The translations under genes were made by a program, and so were the position numbers. Below are positions 42,777 to 55,136 of a stretch of 62,000 nt of DNA, piece after piece. The stretch's first letter is position 1; the number at the start of each line of letters is the position of its first letter. Where the stretch lies: NCBI RefSeq assembly GCF_030272615.1, contig NC_081414.1:5901001-5963000 (forward strand), given 5' to 3'. The DNA comes from Cryptomeria japonica (Eukaryota; Streptophyta; Pinopsida; Cupressales; Cupressaceae). The notes under the pieces were generated by a model, which did no database searches, was not told the origin of the DNA, and was given only the letters and a program-made list of their open reading frames with translations.

Positions 42777-44381
42777 TTCATTTTGGACACTTTTTGTAAA
42801 AATAAAACATAAATGCCTTATGTCCGTATAGGACTTGATAACCACCTTCCAATACTATTTATATGCCTCCCACTTCTTGGTATAGGGTTGGCTTTTGTAC
42901 TTTCTAAAAGAATCAATTGAAAGAGAAAGCATTTTTCTCACTTTTCTCATGTTTTGCACTCCATTTGGGTAGCAGTTCGTATTGGGGCTTCTCATTTCCA
43001 TACTCTACCTTTTGGAAATTGAATTTGTTGTATATTAAATGCACTTTATGTAATTAGTTTACATGGTGTGCGTTTGGAAGTTGGTTCTATAAAATAGTTT
43101 TCATTTTGCTCCTTGACTGCCCTGTCAAGGGTTTTTGGCTCCAAAATGCATCAACTTGTCTAAATCCAGGTTTGGGATCCCATGGGTGGACTTAGATAAT
43201 TTGTATTGCATATGTACAGTGTAAATATTTTATATTTTGGCCAGGGTTTTGCAAAGGAAATGCTTTTGAGTTCATGTTAGGCAAGTTGGAAATGGACTTG
43301 GCTAGCAAATGTGAACAAAGATCAAACTTGTTTGTGCTCAAAGGTCAATTTGAGTGAGAAAACTTAAGGCAGAGGTCTGCACTAGTCTCCTTTTATTTTT
43401 AGAGGCATCTGGTGCTCCAAACAATGTTTACTTTACCTTGAAAATGTGTCAAGTTGTAGCTTGCAACGAGCACCCTGTTTTGGGAATTTAATGTCTTTTT
43501 GAATCCAAAATTGCTTTATGAATATGTCGATGCTTGGAATCTTATGAGAAGTGTTAACAATGTGTTTTGAGGTTTTTACATACTTGGGTGAAGTTTTCCA
43601 TGAAGTTCTAACCTTTCAAAGTGCAGATAAGACAGTGAATTAGCAGTGACAGTGCATGTAACAATCATTTTATTGCCTTTTTCAATTTGTATGGCAAATG
43701 TTTGATATCATGTCATGCAGGGAAGAGTTGGAGAACAGTTCCAAATGATGTGGCAGAGGTTCTATAAAATTTTGGAAGCTTGGTTTGTGGTGTAAGAGAG
43801 ACTTTCTATGTTGTATGAGCAAAACCCTCTCAAAACCCTACTTCTTTGCCTCAAAATGTGGACAATTATTATACTACCCTCTCAGGAGCTAAAACCATAA
43901 AAATCCTTGAGTTTGGACCTTTTTGACACCTTCCAACTCAGGTTCCATGGTGGTTATGGCCATCATTGCACTATACAAGCAAAATTCACTCCAATTAGGC
44001 CTCCTCGGGCTAGTAGCCTTTTGGCCCTGTTTTAACTAAAAAGTTGAACCTGATTGCCTTAAGGATGTTAGAATCTTCCAAACCTTTGAAAGACAGTTGA
44101 AAGACACTCAAGGAACCTAATTGAATTAATATTGATAGTTAAGATACCATCTAGGGGTGTGGACCTATGGTGGAGGATTTAAGTAACATTGAGGAAATAA
44201 GCTTGAGCAAGGGAGTGAAACAATATAATGGGGTGGTTGTTTGAGAAGAGGTGTGGGTGTTGAAGATTGATATTGAAAACTCTAATTGAACACAAAAAAA
44301 ATAAGTATATCCTTTTGGTCCTTTTGATTGATTAAACCAATTTAGTCTTATTGAGCAACTTCTCACTCAATCTCCCTATCA
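42777..44381 (+). repeat. 3' LTR of the chromovirus, second part
   Basis: Opens with the TTCAT flank and then TTTGGACACTTTTTGTAAAAA, continuing the LTR left at 23,282. It ends CTCCCTATCA before AAAAC. It matches 15,782-17,140 and 18,025-18,201 of the 5' LTR. Confidence 0.9.
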
Positions 44382-44386
44382 AAAAC

Positions 44387-45110
44387 TCATGTAAGTTACA
44401 CTCAAGTCATCATGGTTTAATTATACCATTGATGTTTGTATTAAATTCTAACATTTCAAAAGCTCAATGATGACAAAAAGGGCGCAAACAATTGGCTAAA
44501 AGGAATGACAACAAGACACAATTAAACTAATCGTTGGTCCATTTAGTTGTATTCATTCATTCATACAATTAGTTGCATTTATCATCATTATCATGATCAC
44601 ATCCTATGTATATCATGTACCCATCACATAAATACATTTATCATATAAAAACACAAATCATCATCATATCAACATTTGTTTATCAGGTAAGCATATATTT
44701 GCTTCAAAACATATAGATAACCATCATCATATAAATAACATCAATTTCATCCATGCATCATCACATCATAAAAACATGTATATACAAATGCCATCAAGAA
44801 AAACATTTGCATCCATACATCATCATGTGCTTGATACATCTACAAATTATCATCATAAAACCACCATAATAACATCCATAAAACCATCATGAGATCATCA
44901 TGAACATCATAAAGCATCATAAGATATAACTCACCACATCAATCATCATCATAGAACATCACAATGTGGATCAAGGGAAAATCGCTTTCATATCTCATAT
45001 AATCTCAAAACAAGGTAAACATATACAACTGAATATCATGTCTGTCTATGAGTACATCAAAGATGATAAATATCACAAAATGGGACAATCAAGTATGACC
45101 ATATCTAGAG
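44387..45110. other. Non-coding flank, probably Tat-0 3' sequence
   Basis: No gene. CAAGTCATCATGGTTTAATT near 44,401 resembles CAGGTCATCTTGGTTCAATT at 15,352, left of the chromovirus. 44,540-44,960 is dominated by CATCAT and ATCATAA words, like 33,490-33,840 in the Tat-2 3' UTR. Confidence 0.5.
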
Positions 45111-45119
45111 GCAAAAGGT

Positions 45120-46151
45120 CTTGCGACAAATGTCCCTACTCCTAGGTCCCCACTAGGAGGATCGCGTCATACCAGTCCTATCACACCTCTGCTCTTTGTC
45201 CTGTAAAGATTGTGTCCAGATGGGGCGGATGTAACTGCAGTGTAACTAGGTGCTCTCCACTCTCAAGGGACCAGATCCTTGTATAAACACCGATAATACT
45301 TGGCCTCCTTGGCCGAGTACTATATCTCCTTGAGTGTGTCTCTAAGAGGGGTGCCTGTGGCTGCTCTATCCAATCTATCAGCAAGGGCCTCTACTCATCC
45401 CTATCTCTCTACCATAGTATCTCTCTCGGTCTGCAGCTAGTCGATCTGTCATTGCTGCACCAAAACCTGTGCCTGCAACTGCTACACAAAGATCTGCATA
45501 ACCCTAATCTGTGCATCCTGCTGATGGGAAGGCACCCTAATCTGGATGGAAATCTAAGAGGAATTCCCTGTTGCACCTGTTCCTATCTGAGGAACTAGTG
45601 GAGGAAGAACATCTGATCTCCTCCTCTGTGTAGGCTGCCTACCTCCCACCGCACCTCCAACTGCACCTAGAACAAGACCACCACCTCTGCCACTACCTCC
45701 ACCACCACCTCCACCATCACTCCAATCATCACCCTCATCATTCTCTCTACGCCTATGATCTCCTCGCCTCTACGACCGCTCCTCCTCCTCCTCATCAAAA
45801 GCCGACATTGGCTCTGCTGGATCGGATAAACGGGCTACCGCATGTGCAATCCAGTATGCTGAGTACTCCTCAGTCATACCTGTGTCTACCACTTTGGCTC
45901 CGTAATCCTAGATCTAGCCTGCTAAGCTCATATACTCGGCCACTACTGCAACACTATCAATGGTAGGCCCCCACTTGAGTACGTCCCGCTGACAATGAGC
46001 ATACAAATAGGTTCCCTGTGGTATCCCTTGCTGTCATCCATATTCTCTATAGACTCGACTATGCAAAAATATCTCAATAATAAAGGGTGTTCGTCTGATC
46101 AAATACCTGGACATATATACATGACCCTCACACAAACCTCCTCCCCTGTGT
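45120..46151 (-). pseudogene. Decayed reading frame of unknown family, cut by the CACTA terminus
   Basis: A minus-strand frame is readable from 46,145 downwards: VYMSRYLIRRTPFIIEIF, GTYLYAHCQRDVLKWGPTID, SVAVVAEYMSLAG, then EEYSAYWIAHAVARL, an acidic run, a Gly-rich linker (DGGGGGGGSGRGGG near 45,715), a Gln-rich coiled coil and a fading C-terminus. At least eight stops occur. I do not recognise the family; the N-terminal part, the low-complexity linker and the coiled coil again suggest a retroelement-associated protein. The frame reaches exactly to the CACTAG at 46,152, so the transposon seems to have landed in it. Confidence 0.55.
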
Positions 46152-46170
46152 CACTAGTACATTCGGGTCA
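46152..46170. repeat. CACTA terminal inverted repeat, 3' end of the element
   Basis: CACTAGTACATTCGGGTC has the CACTA start and is followed by CGAC/GTCG subterminal words. No matching partner was found in the window. Confidence 0.65.
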
Positions 46171-46362
46171 AAATTTCGATAGCAAATCATCGTCATTCCG
46201 ACACAATTTCGTCTTACTACCGACAAAAATAGCCGTCAAAAACTTTTTGTCAGAAGTTTTGACTATCCTTGTGGTCATCACAATTTTGACATCCGCTCCA
46301 ACCTTTCTGACGACCGCTATGGATGCTCATACCCAGAAAGAATACCATCGCGATCTCGGCAT

Positions 46363-46580
46363 ACTGTTAGAATTCTGACATCAAAGGGTAAAAATTACGA
46401 CAGAGGAGTGTCGTCGGATGCACAACATCCTCATTGGAACTCTCCTGGAGGCCGTTGTAATTTTAACCCTTTTGTGTTAGAATTACGATGGCCTTCAGGA
46501 GAGTTTCGAAAGGGATGTTGTGCATCCGATGACACTCCTCTGTCGGAATTTTTACCCTTTTATGTCAGAATTCCGACGGT
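46363..46580. repeat. Foldback (long inverted repeat) in the CACTA subterminal region
   Basis: Left arm 46,363-46,467 and right arm 46,475-46,580 are near reverse complements over about 100 bases. Shared words include GATGCACAACAT, GACAGAGGAGTGTC and AACTCTCCTG. The loop is about 8 bases. It could be a small foldback element or part of the CACTA terminus. Confidence 0.85.
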
Positions 46581-49500
46581 AGTCCGATTTTTTGGAATTT
46601 TTTTTTTTATTGAAAAAGATTGACATTGGTATCTCTCTTCTATCTCTCTTCTCTATCTCTCTCTATTATCTCTCTTCTCTATCCCTCTCTACTATCTCTC
46701 TTCTCTCTCCCCTCTCTAGGTCTCTTTCTCCATCCCTCTCTTCTTCTCTCCCTCTCTACTTCTCTTTGTCTACCCTCTCTAGGTCATTATCTCTTCCTCT
46801 CACCCTCTCTCATCAAAAGAGAAATAAAAACTTGCATGGCCTTATAATTCATGAGTTGAAGTTTGAGTTTAACATTTTGGAGGTAAGTTTCTTAGACTAT
46901 TCAATGCCCATTCTAACTAAGGTCAATCAAAATTCAAGATAAACCTATGGTAAAGATGAGGATCTCGAGTTCATTGGTAGAGGACTCCAATTTTGATGGG
47001 AGAAAACCCTAGTATTCAGTTTCGTAAGCTCTAGTTGAAGGTGCAGTATGATAGCCACGTAGAAGGAGAACCATGACATGTTGCAAAATTAGAAGGGAAA
47101 TTCTAACAAAGAGTAGCTATGTGTCTGGAACATTCAAAGCATTTCATGTCTGGGCTAGCTATCTTCTTTACTCTAGTCTCAGATTTCACATTTTTGAGAA
47201 AGCATGATTTGTATGGATGGTTTGTTTGTTTCAAATGAAGTATAGTCCAGCCTCCACCAAAATAACAATGACAGTAAGGACTAGTAGAGTAGTCTATTAG
47301 AAGGTTTAGACATTGATAATAGTGTCTAGGTTTTCCCCAATTCTTGAATAGCATTAATAGATAATCATAAGTATAGCAAGGAATAGATTACTTAGAGCTT
47401 GTAATGAAGAAGGGTTTTGAATTAAAAAGACAATGATAAGAGTTTTTTTATGGTTCAAAACACAAAGACAATCACAACAAAAAATTACAAGTTATAGGGT
47501 TACATTGAGTAGGTTTGATTGATTTGAAGAATATATTGTGTTTCTCTATCAATAAATAAGAGGTCTCAAGAAGCTAAAGACAATGAAAACTAATTGATGA
47601 GAAACCTTTTGACTGTCAAGAAGTGATTGCCTCAGATGAAAGTAGTGATAAATGTCACTATCAACAAAAGAACAACCAATAAATGATAAATTTGTAGTGA
47701 GATCATTGTGCCTAAATTAGTCTAAAAGCTTATAAGGATCAGAACCAAGCCATATAAGCTTCAAGAACAATTTGAGAGCATCAAAGACATCTACCAGACA
47801 TTAGAAATTGTCAAATCAACGACACAACAGCCTCATTACAGTCTTATGTTGTATTAAATAGCAAAAGCCAAGTCTAAGATAGTGTTAGAAGGTGTGTGAG
47901 AGTCTTCAACATGGATAACTGATACGTATAACACTAAGAACAGCAATATATGAGATTTGATGAATGACAGTGGCCATGATATGGAGATGACAGTGTCAAG
48001 TATCACTGTCAAAGCATGAATAGAGGTCCTAATCTGGGTCTTTTCAAGAGAGAACAATAAATATGAAGCACCAAGGTCTACAGTCAGATCAGAGACAGCC
48101 ATCTAGTAGCCCAAAAAAGAATCAAAAAGCTGTGAAAGGTCAAAATCATAGTATTTCCATAGCCCATGAAGTTCTAGAAGATGTGCAAGGGCAGTTCATA
48201 GTGCAAGGTCATAGGTATTTAGTGTCATAATTATTTTCTTCACCCCCAGATCTTGATGAAAGATAAAAGGATGCCATGACACAAAGTGAAAAGTCTATAG
48301 CACTGATAAATAGGTTAGCATTATGTCATATGCATACAAGACATCATGAAGCAGATTTGACAGTAATAAAGTTGCAGCAATCATCAACTCAAGCATAATG
48401 AAGGCATGGACACTGAGCATGCAAAAATATAATTGATAATAGTGGTGAAATGATTAATGTTGTATCACAATTTGGTATCAAACTGTCTATGAAGATTGTT
48501 GTTGAAAGGTTTAGTGTTGGTTTTAAAGGTGAAAACATTGCATGAGGTCTGCCACCATAAAGGAAATACAAAGCTACAAATAAGACAGTGACCATTCAAA
48601 GATAAAGCTACAAAGAACTATCAAAGAAACCACAGTCCAATGAAGAATCAAGAGACAACAGGCCTAAGTGTAGTCTCAGATATTTGAAAATGTCATTATG
48701 GATAGTTAAGAAAAATAAATGCATTCATGATATTTGCACTCAACAAAAGAGAAGGGTTTGTATTCATCAAAGATTAATTGAAACACTTGTGAGAGAGAGA
48801 TCAATATCCATCAAGCCATAAATAAGATAATCACCATTACAAAGCACGATGAGTCAAAAAGGCAATCAAGAATTATCAGTTCAAAGGATCAATAGGTGAA
48901 TCTTCTCTTGTTGATAATCTCTAGTGATGGTGTATAGGATCCCTATTCCAATCTCAATGTGCCAAAGCTTGATGAGAAGTCATGGATTAGAAGTTACAAA
49001 TGCCTTAAATAGTTTTCTATTGAGAGAAGCCATATAGTCAAATCAAGACTCAAATCCACAATGGTAAGATACAAACAACGATGATAGTCAAGGAGTCATT
49101 CATTGTAGGGTTTTCATAAAATTTTAGAATATGGTATGAGCAGTCCAAAGAACTATGACACTTCATTGAAAGGAGTAGCATATCAGTCCTTATTGGCATC
49201 AAATTATACAAATGACAACTAGGGATGAAGCTATAGGACACAATCACTATCTTAGTTTAAGACCCTAGAACAATACAGCCCTAATGGAGAAAGCAAAAAT
49301 CAAAACATAGGAGAAGTCCTAGAATCCCACTAAAATCTTATTTGCAGTCACAGAGTTGCAAGATCAAAAGCATATAATGGTAAAGATGACCTAGGGTTCT
49401 CTTTTTATTATTGAGACAATATTATGTGAATATGATAGTTTAGCAGTCCTCAAATGCATGTGAGTAGTCCCAATGAAGAAACAATACCATCGGGGTATTA

Positions 49501-50586
49501 GAATAATTTTTGAAACCTGCAATCATGTTAGACAAGTATTGAAAGTATAATTCATAGAGCAACCATTTCAACTAGGTTTAGATAGCATATATTCATAACT
49601 ATTTCAATTTTATGTGAACTACACAATATCTATAATGCATAATTGGAGTTAAACCATAATAGGGCTTGGATGAGAAACATGATAGGGCACTCGAAGCTAT
49701 CCACATGCTAAGCCCAAGAGCAGATATACCCTATCTCCTACCCTATCTCATTGAATTCATTCCTACACCAAGTGACTATGAACAAAAGCGTAGGTATTTA
49801 ACAACAATGACATGGTCCATGGACTAGTGATCCTCCTCTTGATACTCCATCTACAAATGAGAACATCTATTGTACACATTGCTACTTCAGAATTAAAAGT
49901 TGCTTCTTCTAGAACTTTCCATGATTCTTTGCAATAGGATTATATGTCTTCTAGATTCACCCCACTAGGACACATTCAAATCAAGCATCTTTACTTTTTT
50001 GAAAAGTAGACCACATTTCAGATCTAGATGACACCATAATGACTTTGATTTCCTCTTGCAAGATATTCCTCCATCATGTATTGCTTCATCGAAGTTCAAA
50101 TTTGCTTCTTCAAGGGCTCTCAATGATTCTCTATATAGGATTCTTCGTGTCTATGAGATCCACTTCATTGGGAGGCCTACTTAAACATTTCACATCTGTT
50201 TGTGGACTCTCACCTTTCAAACATTTCACATCTTATAATTGAGCTTCGCTTTGTTTTGAGAATAGTTTAATATTCTCTACTTAACAGGGCCAACCACATG
50301 AAGGTGGAAGCTTATTTGGCCCCTCCCCCCCACTAAACATCACTCTAAATTCCCCGTTAACATCTAACATTCATTCATTCTTTCATTCATTCTTTCATCC
50401 ATTATTAAAATATAACATTCATTCATTATCACATAACGTTCATTAACACATAAAATTCATTAACTTTCATTAAAACGCAACATTCATCAATAATCATCAA
50501 CACATATCATTCATGAACATTCATTAGCACATAATTACATTCATTACACATAAAAATCAGTCATTATCAAATAAGGTAGATTACAA
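46581..50586. other. Non-coding interior, unassigned
   Basis: A CT-rich microsatellite (TCTCTCTTCTCTATCTCTC-like) fills about 46,630-46,815. From 46,850 to 50,280 I see no domain on either strand, only scattered short frames. A partial duplication links 49,888-49,960 and 50,085-50,160 (TTGCTTCTTC, ATGATTCT, ATAGGAT). 50,340-50,560 is rich in CATTCATT and ACATTCATTA words. Confidence 0.6.
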
Positions 50587-53420
50587 TCATTTGTTTCTTT
50601 CTTTTTTCTTTGAAGCTATGAAAAGACTAAGTGGAACATCGGTTTCTTCATCATTTCCCCCATCTATGGATGTTATTCCCTCTTCTCGTGCTCTTGATGT
50701 ATGCCTAGTCCTATACAAAGGATGAGGATGCTGAACCAAAGGGGGGTCCTCTACAATAACAAAGAATTGGGTTAAATTCAAAATATTTTTTTATTATTGT
50801 TATAGGTATTTCATTAATTTAAAGAACACAACCGTTACACTCTTTACCTGATGGGGCCACATCATCTTCCACATCATTTTGTCTAGCCTCAACCTCGACA
50901 TGCTGAGCACCCTCTAGATCCTCTGGAGTTGAAATATGAAACGTTACATTAATCAATACACCAATTGCAATTAAATTTGTTTAAAGGAATAATAGTGGTC
51001 CTCTTTACCTGATTGGGGAACATCACATTCCTAATGTTGTCTACCCAGATCATGCTCCACTTGGTCACCACCGACTACATGCTCTAAAATATTAACAATA
51101 AAGGTTACATTAATTACTACACTAATTTTCAATTTAAGATGTTTAATTGTATTAATAATTATAACATCAAAAAATTTGAATAGCAAATGAATACCTCCAC
51201 TACTAGGATGCACATCTGGACCTTCATGTACAGGTTTTGTTCCATGATTATCATACTGAATTCCAATGTCACACGCAGTGTTTTCATTGCTTGCTTATTT
51301 AAAAAAAATATAGTCACTTTATGTTGAAACTTAACATCAAATAGATTATTGGTTAAGTATTCAATTTGAAATAATTTTCATTTAGCTTAATTACCGTTGT
51401 GACAGATGCATCAGAATCTCATGTTTGCCCACTCAATTCTCATAGCCATTCAACCATGGCTATATAGCCTTACTGGTAGCCAATTCTCTTGTCATCTTCC
51501 ATGGGCGCTCTATTGAATTCAGAGCCCTGCATTTTTGTTTAGTACTGTGAATTTTGCTTGTATTGTTTGATAAAAAAAAAATTGTTTACAATTTATAAAT
51601 ATTTTGATGTGATACTTAATTTACTGATTCTTACAATTCGTGCGGCAAGTTTCATATAGCCACCAGAGCCAAGTTTGTGTTTCCCATGCTTTTCTTGTCT
51701 TGCCTTGGTTGCCTTTGACGTGTCACTCAATCTATGAAAAGTTTGAAATATGTTAGATTATATAAATATAATAAATAATTAGTACATATTCACATTCTTA
51801 ATAGTATCACATACCTTCTTCTGGCGTCTGGTGGTGTATTTCCTTTTTTCCTTTCAATTCTCTCCTTTGCATCCAAAATTAGGTCCTTCCACTCCCTCTC
51901 TGGAATCATGGGGGGACGCTCATACTTTACATTCTTCTCTAAATGTTTCCTGTATTGGTCCCTCACATACTTTAGATATGTGCTAGCTTTTTCCTAGAGC
52001 TTAGTCTTGTCAAATGTGTCATTTCCAAACAACCCTACCATACGGTTTGTGAGTTCATCTTTTAACTTTTTTTCTTGGTCATTCCACCTTTAAAGCAAAA
52101 ACAAACCTGTTAGATTTAGAAAGAAACTAAAGCTACCTTTGATATAGTTCAAGAAATGGATAAAAGGAAAACTATTCTAGCAATGATATGAAATCAAAAT
52201 AGTGGATAAGGGTTAGTTCACGTATGATGTTCCACCTTTTACGTACAGTGGGCCCAAATATCTGCAATGAAATGTCATTAAGATTTTTATAAAAAATATC
52301 ATTTCCTGCAAAAAAAACATGGGATCATTAGTCCAAAATGAGTGATCAGTAAGTAAATTACAATTAAACTATATATAATAATATTTTTAAAGTACCTGGA
52401 ACCTTCTCTATCTTCAAGGGAATCAATTCTTCGTCGATCACCACCAATGTGGCCTGCAACATTCCCGTATAGCAATACGGGAAGATCCAGGAAATGATGG
52501 TATGTTATCAGTAGTACTCGCCTCTGGCACATCCTCATGTGCATCTCCTACCACGGTAAATGAATCCATTATGAAATGCCTCCAAGAAAGAACACTTCAA
52601 GGGTAATAAACACATAAAGAAAGAGATAGAAAAAGAGGGATCTACCACCAATGGGCGGGTCAACATGAGCCGGTGCAACAGACGATGTCTGCATGCTACG
52701 TGTTGCCGACATTGCAGTCAGCAATACAGTTGGGCTCGACCTCGGACCCATGTCAACACCTGAAAAGTAATACATTAAATATGTAAAACATTAAAAAAGC
52801 AAGTTCACAAGTCCAAAGGAGTGGTTTTAATATATAGAACATGGTCATCACCTAAACTACTCGCAATACCCTGATCATCACCACCAGGATGATGAGGCCC
52901 TATAAATTTATGTAAAAACAATACATACATATTTTAGTTAATGACATAAAAGAGATAAAAATATAAACATTATTGAACTTTTGTTATGATTAAAGCTTTC
53001 ATTACTGCTTACTTGCAAGTTTTCCATTGTCGTCAACAATAGTTGCACCCTCTTTGTTATCTCATCAGTCTGAGGACTTATGGTTGCCAAATCAACAATC
53101 TCTTGCCTAATTTTTCTAATATTCTTTTGTACAAATTGCATAGAGTTTGTGCTAAGTGTGATGTCAACAGTGCATAACACTGTTGAGTGCCCCACATCCC
53201 TATGGAGGTGCTAAGGTACTGCAGGTTCCTTTCCCTTATCCCAAACATCCGTCTGTGACAAGAATATAATTAACACTATCAAAATTACTTAAAAACACTC
53301 AAGAAAATATCATAATGTAACAGTTTGCTTCTATCTAATTTGTACAATTACAATGAGGTTTACCTACTCCGTAGAAGTGTCGGGACCTACACCCTTATCT
53401 GTGCTATGTGGTGGATCCAT
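50587..53420 (-). pseudogene. CACTA ORF1, Transposase_24 type, many exons
   Basis: Exons joined by plausible GT-AG sites: 53,420-53,373 (ATG, MDPPHSTDKGVGPD), about 53,258-53,013 (coiled coil), 52,905-52,852, 52,759-52,648, 52,570-52,395 (VVIDEELIPLKIEKVP), about 52,260-52,210 (IFGPTVRKRWNIIREL), 52,088-51,815, 51,735-51,640, 51,532-51,400, then short C-terminal exons to TAA at 50,587. The central exons (FDKTKL, YRKHLEKNVKYERPPMIP, EWKDLI, then KHGKHKLGSGGYMKLAARI) match the Ptta/En/Spm plant transposase family (Transposase_24), the likely DNA-binding partner of TNP2. Stops at 53,377, 53,209, 51,997 and elsewhere break it. Exon ends are approximate. Confidence 0.75.
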
Positions 53421-53517
53421 GTGGCCCTGTGACAAAGAAAAAAAATAAAAATGTTAGTGAAATGAAACCAATAGACTTAGCAAAAAAACTTAATAATACA
53501 ATGGTTTATTGGATTCA

Positions 53518-54300
53518 TTAATTGGAAGTTGGCTTAAATGGTATATATATAGTACGTACCACCCCCATGATAGTAACTTTGTTTGTATCTATACGATTCA
53601 AATTGTAATTGTTTAGCAGCTCTTCCCCTGCACTTATTGATTTTATCGCACATACAAACACACAATTTCTCTCACGTTCCTCAAATATGCAATTGGGTTG
53701 CTTATTAGTTGACCCAGGTCGTGTACTATTTATAAAACCTGCAATATTCCTCGTTGCTTTTGGCCTTCCATCAATGTATATAGCCACTCGTTTACTTTGA
53801 TCATTATCTTTTTGTTGTATATAATTGGTTGACAGTGCATACCTATGCATACTTTTTTTATATCGAACAATCTGCATCCAATCATTATAATTGTAACAAG
53901 GTCCAACAAACTCCATCAATTCAACAACTTTGTTGTAACAGACCTTTATGTTGTCCATGGAAAATAGGCCCAAACCAATTAACAACGAAGGTGCTATGCG
54001 ATATATCCTCTCATTAACACAAAAATCAGTGTTTATTGGAGGAAGTTCCTTGGGTACACATTGTTTAAATAGATGTTTGTACCTCAAGGGCACCTCAATG
54101 TCGCCTTTGGTCTCATCATCATAAGAACATGACCCCCCTTGAGCAAGAAAAAATTCCATGCGTTTATTGAATTTTCTTCTAATCTTTTGACCTCTAGTTG
54201 ACTCCCTATTTGAGATCTACTACATGTCTCACTTTCCTCTTCTATTCCTACATTTCCCTCACTCAAGGAAGACACATCTGACAAATACCTATTTGGTGAT
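53518..54300 (-). CDS. SET-domain-like protein carried in the CACTA element
   Basis: The clear frame is 54,159-53,518 (213 residues, ATG, TAA stop). SET hallmarks in order: IGLGLFSMDNIKV (residues 61-73), VELMEFVG (79-86), IYIDGRPKATRNIAGFINS (127-145), KQPNC (153-157), and a final SAGEELLNNYN (176-186). SET proteins are lysine methyltransferases using S-adenosylmethionine. Here the usual NH pair before the PNC motif is NS, and DY near the end is NY, so activity is doubtful. An acidic upstream exon (SLSEGNVGIEEESE, about 54,300-54,180) is in another frame, suggesting an exon junction or slip. It has the same strand as TNP2 and ORF1 and lies between them, so I read it as captured cargo. It has no internal stop, unlike its neighbours. 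Confidence 0.7.
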
Positions 54301-54589
54301 ACCTGTGTACCATCAAATGAGAGAGTTAGTTGGTAATGAGAGAGATATTTTGCAAATGAGGGTAATATTGATGAAGAAGTCGGCCATAAAGTTGATGTTG
54401 AGATTAAAATTTGAGTAAGTCCAACTGGGGCCTCAAGTGTTGATAACTGTATTAGATTTGTTGCTAATGTTGAGGTTTGAAAAACTGAGGAATTTTGTTT
54501 TTCTTGTAATTTTTTAAAAATATATTGTTTCTATAAGGTGTATTGACTTATACCTGTCGATCCATGAGACTGTGCAGGATCCTCGTCAA

Positions 54590-54880
54590 AGGGGTTCAGG
54601 TTCCTGCACCAACAATTGAGCATCATAAGCATTACATTTGTAATTTGATAAACAATAAATACCGCAGTATCATAAGCATCATAAGCATCACATATGTATC
54701 ATCATATATGCAATTGAGCATCATAAGAATCACATATGTATCATCATAAACATGTAATCCATCACATAGCTAATAAGTAGTCCACATTCCATAAATAAAC
54801 ACAAAGTTCAAAAAATGTCACATGTATCATCATAAGCATGTAATCCATCACATATGTATTTTAAATTACCATCTATCACA
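54590..54880. repeat. CATCATAAGCATCACATATGTAT repeats
   Basis: Units with GCATCATAAG, ATCACATATGTATCATCAT and ATGTAATCCATCACATA recur four or more times with gaps, between TNP2 and the SET-like frame. Confidence 0.6.
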
Positions 54881-55034
54881 TAGCTAGAGGTGCATCATGA
54901 ATTAATTAAGTAATGGCATTAGAATTCAAAACATATGAATTATTTATGTAACCATATAAGTCAAATCAATTTCTATCAAGATATCAATATTAAATAGATA
55001 ATATAATAATCACATCTCATACATTTCATTCATG

Positions 55035-55102
55035 TCATTGATCTTCTTCTTCATCCAACTCATCATCATCATCCTCATCATCATCATCATCATCATCATC
55101 AA

Positions 55103-55136
<34 letters not shown>

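Larger units (their letters stand above)
15408..44381 (+). mobile_element. Chromovirus (Ty3/gypsy with integrase chromodomain), containing two nested elements
   Basis: Full structure on the plus strand: 5' LTR, initiator-Met type primer site, Gag, protease, RT, RNase H, integrase with chromodomain, purine tract and 3' LTR. The 3' LTR is split at 23,282 by Tat-2. Without the nested DNA the element is about 9.5 kb. Numerous stops and at least two frameshifts mean it no longer encodes working proteins. Confidence 0.92.

Noticed and set aside
46592-46942. Leu/Ser-rich proteins in the CT-rich tract
   Set aside because: They reflect the TCTCTC microsatellite only.
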